The notes under the pieces were generated by a model. That model did no database searches. It saw only the letters and a list, made by a program, of their open reading frames with translations, and was not told the origin of the DNA. This document shows positions 1-7,744 of a DNA stretch of 64,000 bases, piece after piece. The translations under genes and the position numbers were made by a program. This stretch comes from Bin5 sp963662575 (GTDB taxonomy: Bacteria; Chloroflexota; Anaerolineae; Caldilineales; Caldilineaceae), in assembly GCA_963662575.1 (NCBI GenBank), contig OY759723.1, forward strand, positions 2,108,001-2,172,000, given 5' to 3'. Position 1 is the stretch's first letter; the number at the start of each line of letters is the position of its first letter.

Positions 1-406
1 CCGGGATCGCATGCAGCGTCAGCAAACAAGATGCTATATCCGTCGCCAGGCGGTCGACTGTCTCCTCGTCGCTGATCTGCGCGAACCCTTCCCTCCACAG
101 CAAATCGCCCGGCAGTTTGCGATAGCCAACAAAGGCCCGGCCCACCTCCTCCTCATCCACGTTGCAGTAAATATAATGCGGTGTCTCCAGCGGCAGCCGC
201 CCCCGCACAGCCTCCAGTATCGCCTGCTCACGCCGCAGCCCGGCGGTGCCCTCCCGGTATTTCGGGAACCGAAAAATCAGCGCACCGTTAACCAGGATCA
301 GTTCATTGTTCTGCCCCGCTCGAAACAGCTCGGCCGTCTCAATTGCCAATTCAGGGCAGGCTGCCGCAATACTCTCCCGATACCGTAATAGCTTTTCCGT
401 CATCAT
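1..406 (-). CDS. Aminoglycoside phosphotransferase (APH)-like kinase, partial
   Basis: The minus-strand frame is open from the ATG at 406 to the window edge, so only the first 135 or so residues are present. The N-terminus reads as an APH/choline-kinase N-lobe: a short helix, then NNELILVNGALIFRFPK, where the last basic residues sit at the expected ATP-binding lysine strand, then REQAILEAV, and a hinge-like segment HYIYCN followed by VGYRKLPGDLLWR. This family phosphorylates small molecules such as aminoglycosides, homoserine or sugars; the substrate cannot be told here. A second ATG lies at 403. The catalytic HGD loop lies beyond the window. It is in the same direction as, and 61 bp downstream of... 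in gene order it precedes no other gene in view, being the last minus-strand gene after the DUF255 gene. Confidence 0.7.
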   Translation of the reverse strand, partial: MMTEKLLRYRESIAAACPELAIETAELFRAGQNNELILVNGALIFRFPKYREGTAGLRREQAILEAVRGRLPLETPHYIYCNVDEEEVGRAFVGYRKLPGDLLWREGFAQISDEETVDRLATDIASCLLTLHAIP

Positions 407-467
407 CCCCCCACTACTCGTTGCATGCGCCCCTGCCGTTCGCAGTTCACCACAAACGAAAAATTGA

Positions 468-2546
468 CTATGAAATACTGTCGTCCACCAACAACTGCCG
501 CAATTCCGCCACGCCCGTCACCGGCAGCCTGCAAGCATAGTTTTCACAAACATACGCCGCCGGCTCTCCATCCACCAGCCCGCGCCCTTCCAACAGCGGC
601 AACGGATTCTCGCTGTCCGGCTCCTTCAGGGCCAGCACCGTATGCGGCAAATAGTGGCGCCGCACCTCCTCCAGCAACTCCTGCGTACGCGGATCCTCAA
701 GCGAGCCGACCACCGCCACCTCCTGGCTGGGACCCAGAAGATCATCAAGCGCAGTCAGCATCCGCCCAAAGCCCGTTGGCTGCTGCGCCATCGCCGCCCC
801 CATAATCTGGAAGATGCGGGCCGCTTCACTACGATACGTTTCATTGCCGGTTAGTTTCGCCAATCGCAACAGCAGTTCAGCCGCCATCGAGTTCCCGCTC
901 GGAATCGCGTTGTCAATGAAATCCTTGCGCCGCACCACCAGTTGCTCATGGTCAAGACCCGTCTGGTAAAATCCCCCGCGCGCCTCATCCTCGAACTGCG
1001 ACTGCATGATTTTCGTCAACCGCACCGCCTCAGCCAGCCAGCGCAGTTCGAACGTGGACTCATAGAGCGCCACCAGCCCGCGCGCAAACGCCGCGTAATC
1101 CTCCAGATAAGCGTTAAAGCGCGCCCGGCCGTCCTTGTAGCTGCGGAATAGAAAACCATTCTCCTGGCTCATCTCCGCCAGCACGAAATCGGCCGCCTTT
1201 TTGGCCGCCTCCAATGCATCCTCGCGGCCCAGAACAACCCCCACCTCCGCCAGCGCATGAATCATCAGCCCGTTCCATTCCGTCAGAACCTTATCATCCC
1301 GCTCCGGCTTCACCCGCTTTTCCCGCTCTATGAACAGCTTCTGCCGCGCCGCCGCCAGCCGCCCGGCAACCGTTTCTACCGCAGCACCTGACTGCTGCGC
1401 AACGTCTGCCGCGGTGTACTTGAGGTTCAGAATCGTGTTGCCTTCAAAATTGCCCCCCGGCGTGACACCATAGCTCTGTCCCAACAGTTCCGCCTCTTCT
1501 TCGCCCAGAATCTCCTCGATCTCCTCCGCCGTCCACACGAAAAACTTGCCCTCTTCGCCCTCACTGTCCGCGTCCTGCGCACTGTAAAAGCCCCCTTCCG
1601 GCGAAGTCATCTCCCGCAAAACGTAATCAACCGTCTCATCAACGACCTGGCGATGCTCCGGCCGCCCGTTGGTCTGCCACGCGTGCAGATAGGACCGCAG
1701 CAGCTGCCCGTTGTCGTACAGCATCTTCTCGAAATGTGGCACCAGCCAGATACGGTCAACACTGTAGCGATGGAATCCCCCGCCCAGATGATCATAGATC
1801 CCGCCCGCCGCCATCTGTTGCAGCGTATGTTCGGCAATGTGCAGCACATCCGCGTCCCCGCCGCGTCGGTACTGGCTCATCGCAAATTCCAGCGTCATCG
1901 GCTGCGGAAATTTGGGCTGGTCGCCGAAACCGCCGTACTGTTCATCGAAATACTGCAGCAGTTTGGCCGTGGCCTCATCCAGAATCTCAACGCCCAGCGC
2001 CCCGCCGCTGGCAGACAGGCTGCCCGTGCGCCCGATCGCATCTGTCAATCGTTGCGCCTGGGCTTCGAGGTCGTCCCGCTTATTCTTGTAGGCGTCCGCA
2101 ACCGCCAGCAGCACCTGCGCAAAAGAGGGCATCCCGTACCGCGGCTGCGGCGGAAAATACGTCCCCCCGTAAAAAGGCTGACCCGCCGGCGTCAGAAAAA
2201 CGCTCATCGGCCAGCCGCCGCTGCCCGTCATCGCCTGCACCGCCTCCATATAAATCGAGTCCAGGTCCGGCCGCTCCTCCCGGTCCACCTTGATGTTCAC
2301 GAAATTCGCGTTCATCAACGCCGCCGTATCTTCGTTCTCGAAGCTCTCCCGCTCCATCACATGGCACCAATGGCACGCGCTGTACCCAATGCTCAAAAAA
2401 ATCGGCCTATCGTCCCCCCGTGCAATCTCCAGCGCCTCCTCCCCCCACGGATGCCAGTCCACCGGATTGTGGGCGTGCTGCAAAAGATACGGCGATGTTT
2501 CATGCGCCAGCTGGTTGCTATGAGTCGGCGTTTCTGAACTGGTCAT
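468..2546 (-). CDS. DUF255/thioredoxin-domain protein (YyaL/SPATA20 family)
   Basis: A 692-residue protein, the usual size for the family. The N-terminal third carries the family signature: SPYLLQHAHNPVDW, then IGYSACHWCHVMERESF with a CxxC pair at Cys58 and Cys61, then DREERPDLD and GGWPMSVFLTP. The remainder resembles the (alpha/alpha) barrel of AGE/glycoside-hydrolase-like proteins (KFPQPM, GGGFHRYSVDRIWLVPHFEKMLYDN, YSAQDADSEGEEGKFFVW). The family is cytoplasmic and widely conserved; its biochemical role is unsettled, with thiol-redox or sugar-related functions proposed. The start gives MTSSETPTHSNQL directly before the conserved region. The gene lies 61 bp upstream of the APH-like gene in the same direction and may be co-transcribed with it. 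Confidence 0.9.
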   Translation of the reverse strand: MTSSETPTHSNQLAHETSPYLLQHAHNPVDWHPWGEEALEIARGDDRPIFLSIGYSACHWCHVMERESFENEDTAALMNANFVNIKVDREERPDLDSIYMEAVQAMTGSGGWPMSVFLTPAGQPFYGGTYFPPQPRYGMPSFAQVLLAVADAYKNKRDDLEAQAQRLTDAIGRTGSLSASGGALGVEILDEATAKLLQYFDEQYGGFGDQPKFPQPMTLEFAMSQYRRGGDADVLHIAEHTLQQMAAGGIYDHLGGGFHRYSVDRIWLVPHFEKMLYDNGQLLRSYLHAWQTNGRPEHRQVVDETVDYVLREMTSPEGGFYSAQDADSEGEEGKFFVWTAEEIEEILGEEEAELLGQSYGVTPGGNFEGNTILNLKYTAADVAQQSGAAVETVAGRLAAARQKLFIEREKRVKPERDDKVLTEWNGLMIHALAEVGVVLGREDALEAAKKAADFVLAEMSQENGFLFRSYKDGRARFNAYLEDYAAFARGLVALYESTFELRWLAEAVRLTKIMQSQFEDEARGGFYQTGLDHEQLVVRRKDFIDNAIPSGNSMAAELLLRLAKLTGNETYRSEAARIFQIMGAAMAQQPTGFGRMLTALDDLLGPSQEVAVVGSLEDPRTQELLEEVRRHYLPHTVLALKEPDSENPLPLLEGRGLVDGEPAAYVCENYACRLPVTGVAELRQLLVDDSIS

Positions 2547-2662
2547 GATAAGTCCCCTGACGCGTCTGCGTCGCTGTATTCAAATGAGTGTGACAATCCA
2601 TCGCGCCCCAACCTGGAAATCTTCCCGCCGCCGACGCAGGGCTGTCGGTCGCACTATTATAT

Positions 2663-2718
2663 GGGCGGTCGGGCCTTCGGCCCTCCCTTGTGCAGGGGCT
2701 GCGCCCCCGCAACGCCCC
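2663..2718. repeat. 56-bp dispersed REP-like repeat, copy 1
   Basis: This segment is repeated almost identically at 36447-36502. It contains two small hairpins, GGGCC-TTC-GGCCC and GGGGC-TGC-GCCCC, so it looks like a REP-type element. No coding frame is credible here. Confidence 0.7.
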
Positions 2719-3057
2719 CCTCCAAAACCATCTCTCACCGACCGTGCGTCGTCATCCCAGCCGCGCGGCTCCAGCACGGTGGCGGCCATCAACCAGACAC
2801 GTGCCGAGATAGCCTAAACGGTGTCAGCGAAGGAGAGCAAGTCAAGAAAGACAAAGGCCTGCAAAATAGGGCACTGCAGATGGCATCAATAAAATCAAAG
2901 CCCTACTCCAGCCATCCCGAAAATCCTGACTCAGGCTGCGCAAAGCTCCCCTTCTCAGAACCCTCCTTGCCACCGCCGCACCAGCCTCCTTCCACCATCC
3001 ACTGCAATTCTCGCGGCCCAGTCGACAAAAACAGAAACTCTCCGCGGACAAAAAGAA
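2719..3057. other. Intergenic, no gene seen
   Basis: This stretch follows the 56-bp repeat and precedes the first CTCCGCG-type array. Open frames here are short, overlap on both strands and have no recognisable composition or ribosome-binding site. Nothing further can be supported. Confidence 0.5.
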
Positions 3058-3240
3058 TTAAAGATGTTCTTCGCGCCCCTTCGCGGATCAAAAGAAGTTA
3101 AGGTGTCCTCCGTGGACAAAAAGGTGTTAAGAAGTTCTTCGTGGCCCTTCGTGGCCCTTAGCGGCCCTTCGTGGATCAAAAGGTGTTAAGGTGTTCTTCG
3201 CGCCCCTTCGCGGATCAAAAGAAGCTAAGGTGTCCTCCCT
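3058..3240. repeat. Intergenic repeat array 1 (TTCGCG/TTCGTGG variant)
   Basis: Tandem degenerate units of the form TTCTTCGCGCCCCTTCGCGG-ATCAAAAG, some with TTCGTGG in place of TTCGCGG, separated by GGTGTTAAG. This is the T-rich flavour of the array family found across the window. It lies between divergent genes, upstream of the peptide-transporter locus. Confidence 0.8.
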
Positions 3241-3372
3241 GCAGCCCCCGCAGAAAGACCACACTCCAATCCCAAAACTTCCAGTCCAAACAACCATCCA
3301 CGACCCCAAAAATATTATAACGGTACCGCCATCGCGCCGCCGAATCCACCTGTGGCAGATGGCATATGCGTG

Positions 3373-3401
3373 TTGACAGCAACCGATGGGAATGCTACCA
3401 T
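3373..3401 (+). promoter_or_regulatory. Candidate sigma70-type promoter for the transporter locus
   Basis: TTGACA (3373-3378), a 17-bp spacer, then TACCAT (3396-3401). It lies about 210 bp upstream of the first binding-protein gene and reads towards it. The -35 box is perfect and the -10 box has four of six consensus bases; no binding data are available. Confidence 0.45.
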
Positions 3402-3609
3402 GCTGCTATTCTCCCAGCCTATTATTTGTGAGTAGTGTGTCTGTCTCATCGGATGATTTGGCAAAGTATTCCTCCGAGACAGACCATAACGTAGACCCAT
3501 TTGCTGCTACTCCTGCAACACAGAGTACCAGCGATTCAGCAGTTCGAATCCGTGCCGGAGTCCATTCATAGAGTATGGCTCCGCAACTATCATCACAGGG
3601 GACTTCAAA

Positions 3610-5367
3610 ATGACAAATAAGAGATTGTCTCTCCTGGCAGTGCTCCTGGTGGCCGCATTGGTCCTGGCAGCCTGCCCTCAACCCGCTCCAATCGCCCCGA
3701 CCGAACCAGAACCGGCTGCCGAAACACAGACCGAAGAGGTTGCGGAAGAGGAAGAGTCGATGTCTGGGCCGGCGGTTCAGGGCGGCGTCTGGGTCGAAGG
3801 TACCAGCGCAGACGCCACTATCCTCAACCCAATCCTGGCCTCGGACAGCGCCAGCTTTGACGTCCTCGGCTGGTTCTTCCCCAGCCTGCTCGGACAGGAC
3901 CCGTTCAGCGGCGCCATCGTCCCCACAGAGATGGCCGCGAGCTGGGATGTATCCGAGGATGGCCTCGTGTGGACCTTCAATCTGCAAGACGGCGTTATGT
4001 GGACCGACGGCGAGCAGGTCACAGCCGACGACTTCAAGTTCACCTATGACGCCATCGCCAGCGAGCTCGTCGAGACCCCCCGCAAGGCCAACCTCGATAA
4101 CATCGAAAGCATCGAAGTCCTCGACCCGTTGACCATCCAGGTCACCTACGCCGAAGTAAAATGCGATGCCCTCAACAATCTCGGTCTCGGCTGGCTGCCA
4201 AGCCACCTCTATGCCGCCGACTTCAGCGACGTTATGGACACCCCGCTCAACGAAGAGCCAACCGTCAGCGCCGGCCCGTTTGTCTTCAACGAATGGCTGC
4301 GCGACGATAACGCAACCGTCCTGCGTAACGACAACTACTGGAAAGGCGCGCCCAATATGGACGGCTGGATCTACAAGATCGTTCCCGATCCAGGCGCCCG
4401 TCTGGCCCAGTTGCAGACAAGCGAGTTGGACCTGATCGGCGTCCAGCCCGAACAGCTGACAACAGTAGAACTCGATTCCAACCTGAATCTGTACAAGTTC
4501 AAGGACGACGGCTACAGCTACATCGGCCTCAACCAGGCCAATCCGCAAAACCCGACGGCCGGTCAGGACGAAGACGGCAACCTCGTCGAACAGGATCCCC
4601 ATCCAATTCTCAGCGACCTCGCCGTCCGTCAGGCAATTGCCCACGCACTCGACTACGACTCGATTATCAACCAGGTCTATCTTGGCCAGGGCTATCAGAT
4701 CGCCTCCAATGTTCTGCCCGCCGTTGGCTGGGCCCATGACCCTGCGCTTCAGCCCTACGCCTTCGACACCGAATTGGCCTCACAGATTCTCGACGACGCC
4801 GGCTGGACCGACAGCGATGAAGATGGCGTGCGCGAGTGCAACGGCTGCGCCACCGCCGAAGCGGGCGCCGCCCTCACCATTCGACTGCAAACCAATGCCG
4901 GCAACACCACCCGTGAAGACCTGGGCGCGCTCGTCCAGGATCAGCTCAACGGCATCGGTTTCGACATCCAGTTCGAAGCCATCGAGTTCGGTACCCTCGT
5001 CGGTGAACTGCTTGGCCAGACCTTCGACATGGTCATCATCGGCTGGACCGGCCTCGGCACCGACCCCAACGATGACTCCTTCTGGCACTCAAAGTTCGAC
5101 ACGCCCGGCAGCGGCTTCAACTTTGTAAGCTATCAGAATGCCCGCATCGATGAACTGCTGGAGCAGGGCGTAAGCGTTCCCGGCTGTGCCGCCGATGAAC
5201 GCGCAACCTTCTACCAGGAAATTCAGCAGATCATTCACGACGACATTCCCTATGTCTTCGTCACCGGTTCCGTTGGCAATATCGGCTACTCAGGCAAGTT
5301 CGACGGCACCGACCCGGGCACGTGGAGCTTCTACCACAACATCGAGACCTGGTCTTTGGCACAGTAG
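3610..5367 (+). CDS. Peptide/oligopeptide ABC transporter substrate-binding lipoprotein (SBP family 5), set 1
   Basis: A 585-residue extracytoplasmic binding protein. It starts with a lipoprotein signal (LLVAALVLAACPQP, lipobox LAAC), then an acidic Pro/Glu-rich linker before the folded part. Family-5 landmarks occur in the usual order: ILNPILASD near residue 75, MWTDGEQVTADDFKFTYDAI near 130-150, SAGPFVFNEW with VLRNDNYWKG near 220-245, and VRQAIAHALDYDSII near 340. The protein should capture a peptide or similar solute for the permeases encoded immediately downstream (5534 and 6618). A candidate promoter lies at 3373, and a stable hairpin follows the stop codon at 5431. The substrate cannot be named from sequence. 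Confidence 0.93.
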   Translation: MTNKRLSLLAVLLVAALVLAACPQPAPIAPTEPEPAAETQTEEVAEEEESMSGPAVQGGVWVEGTSADATILNPILASDSASFDVLGWFFPSLLGQDPFSGAIVPTEMAASWDVSEDGLVWTFNLQDGVMWTDGEQVTADDFKFTYDAIASELVETPRKANLDNIESIEVLDPLTIQVTYAEVKCDALNNLGLGWLPSHLYAADFSDVMDTPLNEEPTVSAGPFVFNEWLRDDNATVLRNDNYWKGAPNMDGWIYKIVPDPGARLAQLQTSELDLIGVQPEQLTTVELDSNLNLYKFKDDGYSYIGLNQANPQNPTAGQDEDGNLVEQDPHPILSDLAVRQAIAHALDYDSIINQVYLGQGYQIASNVLPAVGWAHDPALQPYAFDTELASQILDDAGWTDSDEDGVRECNGCATAEAGAALTIRLQTNAGNTTREDLGALVQDQLNGIGFDIQFEAIEFGTLVGELLGQTFDMVIIGWTGLGTDPNDDSFWHSKFDTPGSGFNFVSYQNARIDELLEQGVSVPGCAADERATFYQEIQQIIHDDIPYVFVTGSVGNIGYSGKFDGTDPGTWSFYHNIETWSLAQ

Positions 5368-5430
5368 ACGGTCGCAAGTACAGCCGGAAAGAACCGGCAC
5401 CTGATATACAGATCGCGCAGGAGATCTGTC

Positions 5431-5471
5431 CAATCCGCCACCGCTTGCTTTCTCCTTGCGGTGGCGGATTG
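5431..5471 (+). promoter_or_regulatory. Strong intercistronic hairpin after binding-protein gene 1
   Basis: A perfect 14-bp stem, CAATCCGCCACCGC at 5431-5444 pairing with 5458-5471, with a 13-nt loop. There is no T-tract after it. It sits 63 bp after the binding-protein stop and 62 bp before the first permease start, a position where such hairpins often protect the upstream mRNA or partly attenuate the downstream genes. Confidence 0.7.
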
Positions 5472-5533
5472 TCACCTGTATCTCTTGCACGTCCGTTCAT
5501 CCGCACAGGGGGTTCGAAGGACAGTATCAGACT

Positions 5534-6598
5534 ATGGGCCGTTACGTAATTCGTCGCCTCCTGCAGGCAATTCCTACATTGCTGGGCGTAAGTGTCATCA
5601 GCTTCGTGCTTGTCTACAATTCTCCCGGTGATCCGATCCTCATCCGTACCTTCGATCCCAACATCACCCAGGAAACACGTGAAGTTCTGCGCAGACAGTT
5701 GGGGCTCGATCAGCACTGGACCCTGCAATACATTAGTTGGTTTATAGGCATTTCACTGCGAACCGGTGACGTAAGCGAAGAGTTCACCCGCCAGGATACC
5801 AGTTGTACCTTCGTCGCCTTCCTGAACTTCACATCCTGCGACAACGGTGGTGGCATCCTGCGAGGCAATCTCGGCACCAGTATCGCCACCAATCAGGCCG
5901 TCTGGGATCGAATCGTAGAGCGCATTCCGGCCACCTTCGAGTTAGGTGTTTCCGCGCTCTTGGTCTCTCTCCTGCTCGGGGTGCCCTTGGGCATCCTCAG
6001 CGCTGTTCGTCAGGGTTCCATCTTCGATAACTTGGTACGCGTGCTGGCCGTTATCGGCAATGCCCTGCCCTCTTTCTGGTTCGGCCTCATGCTGATCTTC
6101 ATATTCGGCGTTGTCCTCGGTTGGTTGCCTACCGGCGGCAGACGCACCGTCTCGCTCACAAATGAATTCGATCTGGTAGACCGGATCAGGCATCTGATCC
6201 TGCCGACGCTCATTCTGGCGTTCGGAGGGATCGCCGGCATCAGCCGGTTCATGCGCACGGAAACACTGGAAGTGATTCGCACAGACTACATCCGCATGGC
6301 CAAGGCCAAAGGAGTGGCTGCCCACCGTATCTGGTTCGTCCACGCCCTCCGCAACGCTCTCATCCCCCTGATGACCATTCTTGGCCCCGCCATACTAGGC
6401 GTGCTCACCGGCGCAGTCATTGTCGAAACCATCTTCTCCTGGCCGGGTATGGGGCGTATGACCTTCAGCGCCGCCGTGCAACGGGACTATCCGACCGTCT
6501 TGGGCGCCGTCATGTTTTTCTCCCTGCTGACAATTCTGGGCAACCTGCTATCGGATATCCTGTACGGTGTCGTAGACCCCCGCGTGCGGCTCTCGTAA
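5534..6598 (+). CDS. Peptide ABC transporter permease (DppB/OppB-like), set 1
   Basis: A 354-residue inner-membrane permease. The start at 5534 gives MGRYVIRRLLQAIPTLLGVS, the canonical DppB N-terminus; an upstream in-frame ATG at 5456 would add 26 unrelated residues overlapping the hairpin region. The EAA-loop that contacts the ATPase is seen at DYIRMAKAKGVAAHRIWFVH, and the C-terminus ends LLSDILYGVVDPRVRLS as usual. An extracytoplasmic insertion between the first and second hydrophobic segments contains two cysteines (TSCTFVAFLNFTSCDN). It should pair with the DppC-like permease 19 bp downstream, with energy from the ATPases encoded at 12912 and 13960. Confidence 0.93.
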   Translation: MGRYVIRRLLQAIPTLLGVSVISFVLVYNSPGDPILIRTFDPNITQETREVLRRQLGLDQHWTLQYISWFIGISLRTGDVSEEFTRQDTSCTFVAFLNFTSCDNGGGILRGNLGTSIATNQAVWDRIVERIPATFELGVSALLVSLLLGVPLGILSAVRQGSIFDNLVRVLAVIGNALPSFWFGLMLIFIFGVVLGWLPTGGRRTVSLTNEFDLVDRIRHLILPTLILAFGGIAGISRFMRTETLEVIRTDYIRMAKAKGVAAHRIWFVHALRNALIPLMTILGPAILGVLTGAVIVETIFSWPGMGRMTFSAAVQRDYPTVLGAVMFFSLLTILGNLLSDILYGVVDPRVRLS

Positions 6599-6617
6599 CG
6601 AAAACTGGGTTTTATTC

Positions 6618-7646
6618 ATGACCGTTGCTCAGGCAGACAGTTCGGCGCTGGCGGCTCTTACAGACGGCTCCCAGTTGACGCGCAAGCCCCAAACCTTCTG
6701 GAGTATGGCGCTCCAGACCTTGCGCCGCGACCTGGTTACACTGGTCGCAATCGGGTTTCTCGTCATAATGGCTGTACTTTCTCTGTCCGCATCCGTCATT
6801 TCGAGTAGCATCGGCGTTGGGCCAAATGACACCAACCTTGACAATGCCTTCCAGCAGCCCTATTTGGGCCCATATATTCAATGGCGCACCGGTCAGAACC
6901 CGACCCGCGCCCCGCTGATGCTCGGAAGATCTGGCGGCGTCACCCACTGGCTCGGCACCGATCAGCTTGGCCGCGATCAATTTGTGCGCCTCCTCTACGG
7001 CGGCCGCGTCAGTCTCGGCATCGCCTTTGCCGCCGCCGCACTGACACTTATATTGGGCGTGAGTGTTGGCACAATCGCCGGATTCTTTGGCGGCGTTGTC
7101 GACGACGCCATCATGTGGTTCATCAATACGATTGTTTCTATCCCGGGTATCTATCTGCTAATTATCGTCACCGCCATCTTCAAACCCAATCCAATCACCT
7201 TGACGGTCTATCTCGGCCTCCTCGGCTGGTTCGGCACCGCCCGCCTGATCCGGGGAAATGTTTTCAAAGTGCGCGCCCTGGACTTTGTGCTCGCCGCCCG
7301 CTCCGTCGGCACCCGCAATGCCCGCATCATGCTCCAACACGTCATCCCCAATAGCCTGCCAATTATCATCGTAAATGCCGCCATTGACATCGGCATCCTC
7401 ATTCTCGTCGAATCCGCGCTCAGTTTTTTGGGATTGGGAGTACAGCCGCCGACCGCAACATGGGGTAGTATGCTCAACAGGGCCAACAACTTTCTCTTCC
7501 TGCGCGACCCGGAAACTGAAGCCTACCTGGCGCTGCATCTGCTCATCGGCCCCGGCCTGCTGATCACACTGACGGTCCTGGCCCTCTATCTCATCGGTGA
7601 CGGCTTGCGCGACGCGCTCGATCCGATGATGAAAAATATTCGGTAA
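6618..7646 (+). CDS. Peptide ABC transporter permease (DppC/OppC-like), set 1
   Basis: A 342-residue permease with a cytoplasmic N-terminal tail, one hydrophobic segment (LVTLVAIGFLVIMAVLSL), an extracytoplasmic segment, then HWLGTDQLGRDQFVRLLYGGRVSLGI, the standard DppC signature. The ATPase-contact loop is FVLAARSVGTRNARIMLQHV, and the C-terminus is YLIGDGLRDALDPMMKNIR. It lies 19 bp after the DppB-like gene. The arrangement binding protein, DppB, DppC is repeated downstream as a second set, and only the second set has ATPase genes beside it. Confidence 0.93.
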   Translation: MTVAQADSSALAALTDGSQLTRKPQTFWSMALQTLRRDLVTLVAIGFLVIMAVLSLSASVISSSIGVGPNDTNLDNAFQQPYLGPYIQWRTGQNPTRAPLMLGRSGGVTHWLGTDQLGRDQFVRLLYGGRVSLGIAFAAAALTLILGVSVGTIAGFFGGVVDDAIMWFINTIVSIPGIYLLIIVTAIFKPNPITLTVYLGLLGWFGTARLIRGNVFKVRALDFVLAARSVGTRNARIMLQHVIPNSLPIIIVNAAIDIGILILVESALSFLGLGVQPPTATWGSMLNRANNFLFLRDPETEAYLALHLLIGPGLLITLTVLALYLIGDGLRDALDPMMKNIR

Positions 7647-7744
7647 ACAGTACGGTATGTGCAGCGGATCCGGTCAGCTCCATTCACCGGCTGCGCACCG
7701 ACTGCCAAACACTTTTTGCAAGCTCTTAAAAAGGAGTTAAACGT